Source: Vibrio tubiashii (lineage in GTDB: Bacteria > Pseudomonadota > Gammaproteobacteria > Enterobacterales > Vibrionaceae). From it: a DNA stretch of 64,000 bases. The stretch spans positions 186,001 to 250,000 of the forward strand of contig NZ_CP117029.1 of NCBI RefSeq assembly GCF_028551255.1, given 5' to 3'. The translations under genes were made by a program, and so were the position numbers. How positions within the stretch are numbered: the stretch's first letter is position 1; each line of letters starts with the position of its first letter. A model generated the notes under the pieces. The model searched no databases and was not told the DNA's origin. It saw only the letters and a list, made by a program, of their open reading frames with translations. Positions 9,489-19,404 of the stretch are shown in pieces.

Positions 9489-11438
9489 TTATGCTAATTC
9501 CGCTTTTTCTGCAATCAGCTTATCAACCACACTTGGATCCGCTAGGGTTGAAGTATCGCCTAAGTTGCTAGTATCGCCTGTAGCAATCTTACGTAGAATA
9601 CGGCGCATAATCTTACCAGAACGAGTCTTAGGTAATGAGTCTGTCCAGTGCAGTACATCAGGTGTTGCGATAGGGCCAATCTCTTTACGCACCCAGTCTT
9701 TCACTTCTTTATGCAGTTCTGCACTTGGGAACTCACCGTCATTGAGCGTGATGTAAGCGTAGATTGCTTGGCCTTTAATATCGTGCGGGATACCAACAAT
9801 CGCTGCCTCAGCAATCTTATCGTGAGCGACGAGCGCCGATTCGATTTCTGCGGTACCCATACGGTGACCAGAGACGTTTAATACGTCATCCACACGACCT
9901 GTAATCCAGTAGTAACCATCTTCATCGCGACGCGCGCCGTCACTGGTGAAGTACATGCCTTTAAATGTAGAGAAGTAAGTTTGCTCGAAGCGCTCATGGT
10001 CGCCATATACTGTGCGCATCTGACCTGGCCATGAATCAAGGATGACTAGGTTACCGTCAGTCGCACCTTCGATGATGTTACCCATGTTATCAACCAGAGC
10101 AGGCTGAACACCGAAGAATGGACGAGTCGCAGAACCTGGTTTAAGGTCCGTTGCACCTGGTAGTGGAGCAATCAAAATGCCGCCTGTTTCGGTTTGCCAC
10201 CAAGTATCGACAATAGGTGAATCTTCATTACCGATGGTTTTGTAGTACCACTCCCACGCTTCAGGGTTAATAGGTTCACCTACCGAGCCCATTATACGTA
10301 GGCTGCTACGTGACGTTCCTTCTACCGCTTCATTGCCTTTCGCCATAAGTGCACGAATCGCTGTTGGTGCCGTGTAGAGGATATTGACTTGGTGTTTATC
10401 AACCACTTGGCTCATGCGGTTTGTGCTTGGATAGTTAGGCACACCTTCGAATAGGATTGTTTTTGCACCGTTGGCCAGTGGGCCGTAAATCAGATAAGTG
10501 TGGCCGGTAATCCAACCCACGTCAGCGGTACACCAGAAGGTTTCGCCTGGCTGATAATCAAATACGTACTTGAATGTCATGGTAGCGTAGACAAGGTAAC
10601 CGCCTGTGGTGTGCAGAACACCTTTTGGTTTACCTGTCGAGCCAGAGGTGTAGAGGATGAAAAGAGGATCTTCTGCTTTCATCTCTTCTGGTGGGCAGTC
10701 AGCAGAAACATTTGCGGTTGCTTCATGCCACCAAACATCACGATGCTCATGCCAATCAATGTCACCGCCAGTACGTTTCATGACGATGACTTTTTCGATG
10801 GTTTTGACTTCTGGGTTAGTCAGTGCTTCATCAACATTCTTTTTCAGAGGAACAGCACGACCACCACGCACGCCTTCGTCAGCGGTAATCACCACTTTAG
10901 CGTCTGAATCAATAATGCGGCCAGATAGCGCTTCTGGAGAGAAGCCACCGAATACAACAGTATGTACCGCACCAATACGGGTACAGGCTAGCATGGCAAC
11001 CGCTGCTTCAGTCACCATTGGCATGTAAAGACAAACCACATCACCTTTACGCACACCTTGCTCTTTCAGTGCGTTCGAAAACTTACACACTTCTTTATGC
11101 AGTTGGTTAAAGGTCAATGTTTTATCGTCGTTTGGATCATCACCTTCCCAGATGATGGCGACATCATCACCACGTTCAGCAAGGTGACGGTCAATACAGT
11201 TTGCAGATACGTTTAGCGTACCGTCTTCGAACCAACGGATATCAACGTGGCCAGTATCAAATGACGTGTTCTTTACTTGAGTGAAAGGCTTCATCCAATC
11301 GACGATTTTTCCGTGCTCACTCCAGAAACCAACAGGATCTGTCACAGATTGTTGGTACATAGCTTGGTAGGTATCGTTATCCGCGTGGGTATTTTTTTTG
11401 ATGTTTTCTTTTACCGGATAAATATGGGCTTCACTCAT
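9489..11438 (-). CDS. acs: Acetyl-CoA synthetase (AMP-forming)
   Basis: Acs activates acetate to acetyl-CoA through acetyl-AMP, allowing growth on low acetate. The 649-residue protein has the adenylate-forming core ([20 protein letters not shown] near residue 265), the WWQTETGG motif and the C-terminal [11 protein letters not shown] whose lysine is the known acetylation switch. It lies near actP, crbS and crbR; in Vibrio species the CrbS-CrbR pair is known to control acs. The upstream 210-bp gap should hold the promoter; no CrbR motif could be assigned by eye. Confidence 0.98.
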   Translation of the reverse strand: MSEAHIYPVKENIKKNTHADNDTYQAMYQQSVTDPVGFWSEHGKIVDWMKPFTQVKNTSFDTGHVDIRWFEDGTLNVSANCIDRHLAERGDDVAIIWEGDDPNDDKTLTFNQLHKEVCKFSNALKEQGVRKGDVVCLYMPMVTEAAVAMLACTRIGAVHTVVFGGFSPEALSGRIIDSDAKVVITADEGVRGGRAVPLKKNVDEALTNPEVKTIEKVIVMKRTGGDIDWHEHRDVWWHEATANVSADCPPEEMKAEDPLFILYTSGSTGKPKGVLHTTGGYLVYATMTFKYVFDYQPGETFWCTADVGWITGHTYLIYGPLANGAKTILFEGVPNYPSTNRMSQVVDKHQVNILYTAPTAIRALMAKGNEAVEGTSRSSLRIMGSVGEPINPEAWEWYYKTIGNEDSPIVDTWWQTETGGILIAPLPGATDLKPGSATRPFFGVQPALVDNMGNIIEGATDGNLVILDSWPGQMRTVYGDHERFEQTYFSTFKGMYFTSDGARRDEDGYYWITGRVDDVLNVSGHRMGTAEIESALVAHDKIAEAAIVGIPHDIKGQAIYAYITLNDGEFPSAELHKEVKDWVRKEIGPIATPDVLHWTDSLPKTRSGKIMRRILRKIATGDTSNLGDTSTLADPSVVDKLIAEKAELA

Positions 11439-11649
11439 TGCTTATCTCCTTGTGCTTAATTCCTTGTGAATTGAGCAAGTGTCCGTTTAAAACGATAAGG
11501 TCACCTGACCCTGACGTTGTAAAATCCCTATACCCATAACTTTCAAGCACAGGCGAGAATTCGACAATTAGACTTTAGGATGAGAGAGATAGATCTGCTT
11601 TGAAATGAAGGAATTAAAACGCAAATTGAGAACTTGGTCGTAAGTTGGG

Positions 11650-12282
11650 TTAGCGGGTATAGGGCAGATTTAAGCTAGGGAGGTCACCTTTTGTTAATCG
11701 AACAAACACCAAGGCGGCAGAAATCGCATCTTGTAGGGCATCGTGTTTATCCTGCAAAGGCAAGTCAAGGTGCTTACAAATGGCGTCCAAGCTGAGGTCA
11801 AAGTAAGCGTTAGGTAGGTGCTTTTCTAGCTTGTCATGATAGATCTGGCTGACTTCGATTAAAGGGTTGGGTAGAGGAAAGCCCAGCTGTTTGCGACAAG
11901 CGAGATCGAGAATTTTTTTATCATAGCGAATGTGATAGCCGACTAATGGACGGTTACCAATAAACTCTAGCAGTTGCATCAAGGCTTGTTTTTCATCAAT
12001 ACCATCAACGAGATCCTGATGGCGGATGCGGTGGATTTTGATTGAGCCAGAATCCAGTGATTGCGGGGCTCTAAGCCTGACTTCAAACGGTTTGCTGGTA
12101 ATAATGCGATTGTCGATGATTTTGGTCGCCGCAATGGTGACGAGTTCGGCACGATTAGGGTCGAGGCTAGTGGTCTCACAATCTAACGAGACGTACTCAC
12201 CTTTTTGCACCGAGGCAAAAAGAGGCTGGTAAGGAGAGCCCTTGAGTTTGTAAAACCAATAACGGCGTTGCAACCAATTCAT
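11650..12282 (-). CDS. DEDDh-family 3'-5' exonuclease (DnaQ-like)
   Basis: This is a 210-residue exonuclease-domain protein. The DxE motif is SLDCETTSLD (Asp34, Glu36), the second aspartate region is VGYHIRYDKKILDLACRK, and the HDALQDA motif near residue 179 marks the DEDDh subclass seen in DNA polymerase III epsilon. It starts 10 bp after the CBS/DUF294 gene, so the two are surely co-transcribed. This pair next to acetate genes recurs in proteobacteria. Its biological substrate is not known; a nucleic acid or a signalling nucleotide are both possible. Confidence 0.88.
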   Translation of the reverse strand: MNWLQRRYWFYKLKGSPYQPLFASVQKGEYVSLDCETTSLDPNRAELVTIAATKIIDNRIITSKPFEVRLRAPQSLDSGSIKIHRIRHQDLVDGIDEKQALMQLLEFIGNRPLVGYHIRYDKKILDLACRKQLGFPLPNPLIEVSQIYHDKLEKHLPNAYFDLSLDAICKHLDLPLQDKHDALQDAISAALVFVRLTKGDLPSLNLPYTR

Positions 12283-12292
12283 ACACCAGCCT

Positions 12293-14119
12293 CTAATCTC
12301 TTATCTGATAATGATAGCCCAAGAACTGCTTAAACTTTTTCACTACATGCAAACTATGACGTAGTAAATCTCGCTCGGTACGCTCTATCTGTTTCAGGTC
12401 GATGCGATTGTGGCTGTGTTGATTTGTCAGTTGTTGATTAAGGCGCAGCTTGAATAGCAACTTGAGTGCTTCACTGAGGTTGTCGGCGGTCTCTGGTTCG
12501 AGTATCCGCTTCAATCTTAAAGCTTCTATGCGTTCAAAGGTGTTTTTCTCTTCAATGCCGTATTCTAGCGACAAGGTACGGATACCATGAACGATAGGGA
12601 AGATACCGCCACTTTTTACGTCCACACCTTGTTTGTCTTTCTTAACATTGCCAAATAGCGTCAATGGTAGAGAAAACTGCAACGCAGGACGCGAGAAGTC
12701 TTGCAGCGCGAGCATGTTGTTGAGCATGGTTTGCTTAAGGTGTTGCGTGATGGGTTCGAGTAACGTTTTGTTGCCTGCGACTGCATGAGCATCGGTGAAA
12801 ATCGCTAGATCCATGATGTTTTCTGCACTGCTAGGCTTAGACCATTGGCTGATAGTGCTTTTCCATTCTGACTGGGTTTTGACCCACTTAGGGTTATTGA
12901 CCATGACATTGCCAGGGCAAAGTGGATAGCCAAGTTGTTGTAGCGTATGGGTTAGTTGACCCATAACTGTTTCACATTGGTGCCAATGGAGACCATCTTT
13001 GATGATCAGTGCGTTGTCTTGGTCAGTTTTCAGTATTTGTTCCCCACGCCCTTCTGAGCCTAGAACGACCAAACAGCAGTGATCGTGAAGGGCAGGAGGA
13101 ACAATCAGTTCAAAGGCTTTCTCTATGATCTGCTCGTTGACCGCTGAGATCAGTTCCATGATAAAGCGGGTGCGAATGCCGTTGTTCAGTAGACTTTCGA
13201 CTAAGTTTCGCTGCCTGTTGGAGGCGAGGGCCAACTCTTCAATACTGGTCGAGCGGGCAATACTTAACGTTAATACGTGCGAGTGGGTTGAGAAAGCGCT
13301 GAGGATCTGGGTCATATCGAGCATACCGACCGCTTCTTTACCATCGGCGACCATCACGCGTTTCATTCGATGACGAGTCATTTTAATCATCGCATTAAAA
13401 AGAAACTCACCGTCCTCAACGTGCACCACAGGGAAAGTGGCAATTTTGCCTACTGGAGTGTCGAGTGGATGACCTTCAAGCATAACGGCATGCAGCATAT
13501 TGGTTCGAGTAATGATCCCATACGGCATTGAGTGCTCATCTTCAACGAGGCGGATGTCAGAGTCGTTTAGTCGCACTAAAGCAGAGTCGATACCATTTTG
13601 CTTGAGTGTCTGCGTGACTTCATTCAGCGGCTGTTCGGGAGAGAGTATCATCGGCGGGTGATAGATCTCTTTGTCGACTTTGGTCAGGATAAACTCAGCT
13701 AGGTTCTGTTGTTGCTGGGCCGCATCGATCAGCTCTTGGCGCTTGGCAAGGTTGTTGTCGAAATAGGCGGCAAACTGACCATTCTCGTTATATAGCTCAA
13801 TGAAAACGGACTTGGGCAATAGATAGCAAAGGGTATCTTCTAATGCGATGTAGCGATGTTTTACCGTCTCTTCAGATAGAGCACGCACATCAAACAAATC
13901 ATCATTAGCGTAGTGAGCAAAGATTTCTTTGTCGTCTTCCGAACGCTCTTCGACTGCTCCCTTGATCAGGATGTGAAGATGCTGGCTCTGTGTGCCGGGC
14001 TGAAGTAAGGTTTCTTTGGCACGGAAGTAAGCAACATCCAATGAGCTACGCAGCCGGTTCTGCTGCTGGCTGTCCAATCGATCAAACGGTGGGGAGTGCA
14101 TATTAAATTTATCTGGCAT
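12293..14119 (-). CDS. Cyclic-nucleotide-binding / CBS / DUF294 nucleotidyltransferase-like protein
   Basis: The 608-residue soluble protein has, in order, a cNMP-binding-like domain (about 15-130), a pair of CBS domains (about 155-280), a DUF294 nucleotidyltransferase-like domain and a C-terminal DUF294-associated helical region. The nucleotidyltransferase core shows GSEGRGEQILKTDQDNALI, with the GS and DxD pattern of GlnD-type enzymes, so it may be catalytic. Such proteins are widely linked to acs and actP, suggesting a role in sensing energy state during acetate use. Target and reaction are unknown. Operonic with the exonuclease gene downstream. Confidence 0.85.
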   Translation of the reverse strand: MPDKFNMHSPPFDRLDSQQQNRLRSSLDVAYFRAKETLLQPGTQSQHLHILIKGAVEERSEDDKEIFAHYANDDLFDVRALSEETVKHRYIALEDTLCYLLPKSVFIELYNENGQFAAYFDNNLAKRQELIDAAQQQQNLAEFILTKVDKEIYHPPMILSPEQPLNEVTQTLKQNGIDSALVRLNDSDIRLVEDEHSMPYGIITRTNMLHAVMLEGHPLDTPVGKIATFPVVHVEDGEFLFNAMIKMTRHRMKRVMVADGKEAVGMLDMTQILSAFSTHSHVLTLSIARSTSIEELALASNRQRNLVESLLNNGIRTRFIMELISAVNEQIIEKAFELIVPPALHDHCCLVVLGSEGRGEQILKTDQDNALIIKDGLHWHQCETVMGQLTHTLQQLGYPLCPGNVMVNNPKWVKTQSEWKSTISQWSKPSSAENIMDLAIFTDAHAVAGNKTLLEPITQHLKQTMLNNMLALQDFSRPALQFSLPLTLFGNVKKDKQGVDVKSGGIFPIVHGIRTLSLEYGIEEKNTFERIEALRLKRILEPETADNLSEALKLLFKLRLNQQLTNQHSHNRIDLKQIERTERDLLRHSLHVVKKFKQFLGYHYQIRD

Positions 14120-14354
14120 TGCGGACCCTACTTCATTGCCACTCTATAGGTTAAGTGTGCAGGATTGGCATAATTGTTCCAGACGACTTTGGTCGAATCT
14201 ATTAATGAAACAAGTCCGGCCACTTCGTTGCTAATGATGAAAATAGTGAGAATAGGGAAACGCAGTTGTGACGATTATTCCCTTTTTATTCTCAGCAAAG
14301 CAAACGATAATATCGCCGCTTTGTTCCAATTTATTCACGCATTCAGAGGTAATG

Positions 14355-15539
14355 ATGCTCACCCCATCTCCATATGGCTGGATTTCCCAGTATTTTGTCG
14401 GTTTCTTTTTCGCTTATGGTGTTTATCTACCATTTTGGGCGTTGTGGTTTGAAGAGCAGGGGGTATCGGCAACAGATATCGGATTACTGGTCGGTATTGG
14501 TTTTGCTACCCGATGTGTCGCCAACATGGTGCTAACACCACGTATCCATAAAGTCGAACACTTGATGCCAGCACTGCGATGGCTCAGCTTTGCCTCTATT
14601 CTTTTTGTTGGTTTCCACTTCTTTACAGGTGGTAGCTTTTGGTTAATGGCATTGGCGACTGTGTTGTTCAACTTGTGCTGTGGCCCTATTGTTCCCTTGT
14701 CTGATGCGATGGCGAACTACTATTCACGTTTGCAAATGTTGGATTATGGCCGCACTCGCCTGTGGGGTTCGATTGCCTTTATTGCGGGTTCAACGGTGGT
14801 TGGCTTCTTAGTTGCGCAGTATGGCAGTGACATGATTATCTTCACCGCGCTGGCTGGTGTAGTTGTGGCTTTGTTGTTCTCGATGCGCAACATCAATCCA
14901 ATGCCCGTTACGACGGAAGATGAAGATGCCGAGCGTCCTAAGTTGACAGAGCTGCTGCGTGAACTTCCCGTGGTAAAGTTCCTGGTTTTGGTTTCTCTTA
15001 TTCAAGGTAGTCACGCTGCGTACTACAGCTTCAGTTCGATTTATTGGAAAGAGGCGGGCTATTCGGAAGATATCATCGGCTATTTATGGAGCTTAGGTGT
15101 CGTGGCTGAGGTGGCGATTTTTGCTTTGAGTAAACGTCTGTTCTCGGGTTGGACGCTTCGAGCATTGTTTATGGTCGCTGCACTTGGTGTGGTGGTACGT
15201 TGGGGTTTGACGGCTTCTACAACAGCTTTAGTAGCATTGGTAATGATCCAGCTTCTGCACGGTGTGACCTTCGCAATCGCACATATTGCCGCGATTCAAT
15301 ATATCCAACACTCTGAGCAAAGAAAAATGGTGGCGCTGCAAGCGCTGTACAATGCGATTCCTTTAGGGGCATTCATCGCCTTGATGACCACGTTAAGTGG
15401 TTGGGGCTATGAAAACTGGGGGGCAAACGTCTTCTGGGCGATGGCCGCTATGGGTGTCTTGGCTCTATTTATCAAAGTTGACCCTCAAAAACATCAAGTT
15501 AGCGATATGTCGAAAGCGGAGCCTAATGCACAGAATTAA
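14355..15539 (+). CDS. MFS transporter, HcaT-like (3-phenylpropionate family)
   Basis: A 394-residue major facilitator protein with about twelve membrane segments. The start MLTPSPYGWISQYFVGFFFAYGV fits the family and has GAGG five bases upstream; an ATG three bases earlier is too close to that site, and longer upstream reading is unlikely. The YGRTRLWGSIAFI stretch near residue 135 is characteristic of the HcaT/LacY-like branch. Substrate cannot be read from sequence; aromatic acids or nucleosides are known for relatives. It is divergent from the DUF294 operon and ends in a clear terminator. Confidence 0.85.
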   Translation: MLTPSPYGWISQYFVGFFFAYGVYLPFWALWFEEQGVSATDIGLLVGIGFATRCVANMVLTPRIHKVEHLMPALRWLSFASILFVGFHFFTGGSFWLMALATVLFNLCCGPIVPLSDAMANYYSRLQMLDYGRTRLWGSIAFIAGSTVVGFLVAQYGSDMIIFTALAGVVVALLFSMRNINPMPVTTEDEDAERPKLTELLRELPVVKFLVLVSLIQGSHAAYYSFSSIYWKEAGYSEDIIGYLWSLGVVAEVAIFALSKRLFSGWTLRALFMVAALGVVVRWGLTASTTALVALVMIQLLHGVTFAIAHIAAIQYIQHSEQRKMVALQALYNAIPLGAFIALMTTLSGWGYENWGANVFWAMAAMGVLALFIKVDPQKHQVSDMSKAEPNAQN

Positions 15540-15580
15540 GCCTAGCTGATTGAGTTGATAGCATATCCTTAGTTAAATGA

Positions 15581-15606
15581 AACCTCTCCAATATGGAGAG
15601 GTTTTT
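15581..15606 (+). terminator. Rho-independent terminator after the MFS gene
   Basis: AACCTCTCC / GGAGAGGTT forms a nine-pair stem with an AATAT loop followed by TTTTT, about 40 bp past the transporter stop and 25 bp before crbS. Confidence 0.88.
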
Positions 15607-15631
15607 GATTGGCGCATGATAAGGATATCTG

Positions 15632-18600
15632 ATGCAAGGCTGGCTAGTGATCACCGTATCACTGATGTATCTCGGACTACTGTTCCTCATTGCTTGGTAT
15701 GGCGATAAACAGCATAACTGGTTGGCGAAATGGCGACCTTGGATTTACAGCCTATCTATCGCAGTGTACTGCACATCGTGGACATTTTACGGCACCGTCG
15801 GACAGGCCAGTAACAATCCTTGGGCATTCCTGCCTATCTATATTGCTCCAATACTCGTCTTTACGCTTGGTTGGCGAATTCTGGCTCGACTGATTATTAC
15901 CGCCAAACGAGAACATATTACCTCTATTGCTGACTTTATCGCTGCGCGTTATGGCAAATCACAAGGCTTAGCGGTGGTCGTTACCTTGATTGCAGTGGCT
16001 GGTATTTTGCCTTACATCGCCCTGCAACTGCGCGGTATTACCATGGGGTTAGAGATCATTTCACCAGAACTGCCGCGAAGTTTCGAAGGCTCAAGCCTTG
16101 ATGTATCTTGGTTCGTGGTCGGGGCATTGGCCATTTTTACCATGCTGTTTGGTACTCGCCATATTGATAACACTGAGCATCACCGTGGCATGATGATGGC
16201 GATTGCGTTTGAATCTATTATCAAGCTGGTGGCATTTCTAGCCGTTGGTCTGTTTATTCTGTTCTTGGCACTGAATCGCAATGACGTTGAACTGGCACAG
16301 ATTGCACGTCAGACCTACCAATCACCGAACATACCGACTCTAGTTATTCACACCGTGCTAACCATGTTGGCGATTGTCTGTCTGCCACGCCAGTTCCATA
16401 CCATGGTGGTGGAAAACGAACGCGCGCAAGACCTGCATACTGCGCGTTGGTTGTTTCCTCTTTATTTGATTTTGATGGGCATTTTTGTCTTGCCGATTGC
16501 TTGGGTCGGGCAATCTCTGCTGACTGACGCCAGCCCAGATACTTATGTGATTAGCTTACCTATGGCGGTTGGTGCGCAGGATATCGCCTTGCTCGCTTTT
16601 CTCGGCGGCACGTCTGCGGCCAGTGGCATGGTGATTGTTTCAACCATCGCTTTGGCAATCATGGTTTCCAATGATTTAGTCATGCCATTGCTGCTGCGCC
16701 GAATGCGACTCTCACAGCGCAATCACAGGCACTTCTCTGGTCTGCTACTGATTATTCGCCGTGGGCTCATACTGTTGCTACTGCTCGGAGCTTGGGGTTT
16801 TTATCAAGCTCTGGGTAATATTCACTCCCTTTCTGCGATTGGTTTCCTCTCCTTTGCGGCGATCACTCAGTTTGCCCCCGCTTTGATAGGTGGCATGTAT
16901 TGGCGTCAGGGTAACCGCAAAGGGGTATACGTTGGTTTGGCGGTCGGCTTTACCTTATGGCTGATTACCTTAATGAGCCAAACAGATATGTTGGCGGGTA
17001 GCGCGCAAGACAACTTCCTATTGTGGGTGATCACTCCGCCTGAATGGCTGCAAAACCTTAATGTTAAGAATTCAGACTGGGGTATTGTGCTCAGTGTCGC
17101 GCTCAACACGCTTTGTTACGTCGTTGTCTCGCTGCTTACTCGTGCCAGTCTAAGTGAGCGCTTGCAGTCGGCTTCGTTTGTGGGTACGCCTCTACCTGAA
17201 AGTGAAAACATGAGCTTGTATCAAAGCCGTGTCACAGTGGGTGAGTTAGAGATGCTGGCGTCGCGTTTTGTTGGCAGGCAACGGGTGCGAAGTGCATTTA
17301 GGCAATATTGGCAACAGCAAAGAGAAACCTTACTGCCCAACCAACAAGCACCTTCTACTTTAATTCGCCATACCGAAAGGGTGTTGGCTGGGGTTTTTGG
17401 TGCCTCATCGGCTAAGTTAGTCCTTACTTCTGCGCTACAAGGCAGAAACATGCAGCTGGAAGAAGTCGCTACCATTGTCGATGAAGCTTCAGAGCTGTAT
17501 GACTTTAGCCGAGGACTACTGCAAGGGGCGATTGAACATATCGGTCAAGGTATTGCTGTGGTCGATAAGCAGCTTCGTCTTGTGGCATGGAACCAACGTT
17601 ACTTAGAGCTGTTTACGTTTCCGGCCGGCTTGATTCAGGTAGGTAGGCCGATTGCCGATGTGATACGACACAATGCTGAGTGCGGGTTGTGTGGCCCGGG
17701 TGACCCTGAGGAGCATGTGCGCCGACGGGTTTATCATCTTGAACAAGGGACGCGTCATACTTCTTCGCGTGTACGACCTGACGGTCGAGTGATTGAAGTA
17801 CAGGGCAACCCAATGCCAGGTGGCGGGTTTGTGATGAGCTTTACCGATATCACCGTCTTCCGCGATGCTGAACAAGCCCTAAAAGATGCTAACGAAACCC
17901 TTGAAGAACGCGTCCAAGAGCGTACTCAAGAGCTAGAGCAACTGAACAAAAAACTGGTCTCAGCCACTCAACGCTCTGAACATGAATCACAATCCAAATC
18001 GCGCTTTTTAGCGGCCGTAAGCCATGACTTAATGCAGCCACTCAATGCTGCTCGTCTGTTCGCCTCATCTTTATCGGAAGTGGCAAAAGAGCCTGAGACC
18101 AAGCAGCTTTCCCATCATATTGAAAGTGCCTTAGGGGCCGCTGAAGATTTGATTGGCGATTTACTGGATATCTCGCGTCTAGAATCTGGCAAGCTAGATA
18201 TCAACGTACATGGTTTTGCGATTAACGATGTTTTATCCAACCTCAATGCGGAGTTTAGTGCGCTTGCCAAGCAGCAGGGTATTGAGTTCACCATGATTCC
18301 GAGTCAGCTATTGGTTCAGTCTGACCCGAAACTCTTACGTCGTGTGGTACAGAACTTCTTAACTAATGCGTTTCGCTACAGTCCAAAAGGTAAAGTGGTT
18401 CTCGGCGTAAGACGAGTGGGAAGCCAAGCGCGCATCGATGTGTGGGACAATGGCATGGGCATTGATGAGGACAAGCAGCAAGAGATATTTGAAGAGTTTA
18501 ATCGTGGGACTCAAGTCCGTTCTGATCAGGGCTTAGGACTTGGTCTGGCAATTTCTAAAGGGATAGCTCATGTTCTTGGTCACCAAATCACTATGCGTTC

Positions 18601-19060
18601 GTGGCCGGGTAAAGGCAGCGTGTTCTCGATTACACTCGCGCGCAGCGAAAAAGCCCTTGAACCTGTAAAAGCTGCACCGGCAAGTTCTACTTCAGACTTG
18701 AGTCATTTGAAAGTTCTGTGTGTGGATAACGAAACCGATATATTGGTTGGTATGGAAACCTTGCTCGGCCGCTGGGGGTGCGACGTACGCACTGCTGTTG
18801 ACTTGGTTAATAGCTTGCAGGCAATAGAAGAAACCTGGGTGCCGGATGTGATTTTGTCTGATTATCGACTCGACAATGGACGCACAGGCTTAGAAGTGCT
18901 GCAGCAATGTCGCCTGCGTTTAGGCGATAGCTTTATCGGCGTCATTATTAGTGCAGACCGCACTGATGATATGCTAGATGGTATCAAGTCGAATGGATTT
19001 AGCTTTATTCCCAAGCCTGTCAAACCGCTAAAACTCAGGGCGGTGTTGAATAGGGTTTAG
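15632..19060 (+). CDS. crbS: Hybrid sensor histidine kinase with SLC5 transporter domain (CrbS)
   Basis: CrbS-type proteins fuse a sodium/solute symporter module to a histidine kinase and control the acetate switch with CrbR. Here the first ~570 of 1142 residues form about thirteen membrane segments of SLC5 type, followed by a linker, a PAS domain (about 620-740), a coiled coil (ANETLEERVQERTQELEQLN), the phospho-acceptor His798 in SHDLMQPLNAARL, an ATPase domain (NAFRYSPKG, DNGMGI, GLGLGLAIS), and a receiver with Asp1077 in SDYRLDNG. AAGGAT lies upstream of the ATG. The partner crbR lies at 23.1-23.7 kb. A palindromic repeat begins 13 bp after its stop. Confidence 0.93.
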   Translation: MQGWLVITVSLMYLGLLFLIAWYGDKQHNWLAKWRPWIYSLSIAVYCTSWTFYGTVGQASNNPWAFLPIYIAPILVFTLGWRILARLIITAKREHITSIADFIAARYGKSQGLAVVVTLIAVAGILPYIALQLRGITMGLEIISPELPRSFEGSSLDVSWFVVGALAIFTMLFGTRHIDNTEHHRGMMMAIAFESIIKLVAFLAVGLFILFLALNRNDVELAQIARQTYQSPNIPTLVIHTVLTMLAIVCLPRQFHTMVVENERAQDLHTARWLFPLYLILMGIFVLPIAWVGQSLLTDASPDTYVISLPMAVGAQDIALLAFLGGTSAASGMVIVSTIALAIMVSNDLVMPLLLRRMRLSQRNHRHFSGLLLIIRRGLILLLLLGAWGFYQALGNIHSLSAIGFLSFAAITQFAPALIGGMYWRQGNRKGVYVGLAVGFTLWLITLMSQTDMLAGSAQDNFLLWVITPPEWLQNLNVKNSDWGIVLSVALNTLCYVVVSLLTRASLSERLQSASFVGTPLPESENMSLYQSRVTVGELEMLASRFVGRQRVRSAFRQYWQQQRETLLPNQQAPSTLIRHTERVLAGVFGASSAKLVLTSALQGRNMQLEEVATIVDEASELYDFSRGLLQGAIEHIGQGIAVVDKQLRLVAWNQRYLELFTFPAGLIQVGRPIADVIRHNAECGLCGPGDPEEHVRRRVYHLEQGTRHTSSRVRPDGRVIEVQGNPMPGGGFVMSFTDITVFRDAEQALKDANETLEERVQERTQELEQLNKKLVSATQRSEHESQSKSRFLAAVSHDLMQPLNAARLFASSLSEVAKEPETKQLSHHIESALGAAEDLIGDLLDISRLESGKLDINVHGFAINDVLSNLNAEFSALAKQQGIEFTMIPSQLLVQSDPKLLRRVVQNFLTNAFRYSPKGKVVLGVRRVGSQARIDVWDNGMGIDEDKQQEIFEEFNRGTQVRSDQGLGLGLAISKGIAHVLGHQITMRSWPGKGSVFSITLARSEKALEPVKAAPASSTSDLSHLKVLCVDNETDILVGMETLLGRWGCDVRTAVDLVNSLQAIEETWVPDVILSDYRLDNGRTGLEVLQQCRLRLGDSFIGVIISADRTDDMLDGIKSNGFSFIPKPVKPLKLRAVLNRV

Positions 19061-19073
19061 AGGAAACAGAACC

Positions 19074-19250
19074 GGGAACGGGCTGCGCCCTATGGAAGGT
19101 TGGATCGCTACGCTGCTGGATAACGGGGTCGGGCTTCGCCCTTCTAGAAACCTAGAGTTGATCTCTTAACCATTGCGGAGAACTTTAGTTATCCAGTTAT
19201 CCAGTTATCCAGTTATCCAGTTATCGTAAGACAAAGTCCTTTCCCGTATC
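19074..19250. repeat. Dispersed palindromic element with a ttatccag octamer array
   Basis: The element starts gggaacgggctgcgccct, continues with tggatcgctacgctgctggataacggg, then an imperfect inner stem (agttgatct...aactttag), about four copies of ttatccag (19188-19224), and ends with acaaagtcctttcccg, roughly the reverse complement of its start. The first 67 bp are nearly repeated at 32477, and its plan (aactttag, octamer array, inverted end) matches the element at 63441. It lies 13 bp past crbS. Confidence 0.85.
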
Positions 19251-19259
19251 CAACGAAAA

Positions 19260-19289
19260 AGGGTTGACGCAAAACGCCAACCCTGAAAA
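19260..19289 (-). terminator. Terminator of the small anchored-protein gene
   Basis: On the minus strand AGGGTTGGCG / CGTCAACCCT closes a five-base loop and is followed by TTTTT. It lies beyond the octamer array, so the transcript of the gene at 19403 would carry the whole array before terminating. A similar hairpin next to the same octamer lies at 32695. Confidence 0.8.
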
Positions 19290-19292
19290 ATT

Positions 19293-19404
19293 CTCCAGCT
19301 CTCCAGCTCTCCAGCTCTCCAGCTCTCCAGCTCTCCAGCTCTCCAGCTCTCCAGCTCTCCAGCTCTCCAGCTCTCCAGCTCTCCAGCTCTCCAGCTCTCC
19401 AGCT
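19293..19404. repeat. Tandem array: 14 copies of the octamer ctccagct
   Basis: Fourteen uninterrupted, identical 8-bp units run from 19293 to 19404 and end inside the stop codon of the minus-strand gene that follows. The unit length is not a multiple of three, and on the minus strand it reads ELESWRAG in any frame that stays open, which creates spurious proteins. A second array, also of 14 units in the same orientation, lies at 63531. Confidence 0.98.

Noticed and set aside
19293..19404. CRISPR-like reading of the octamer array
   Set aside because: Units are contiguous without spacers and only 8 bp long; no cas genes nearby.
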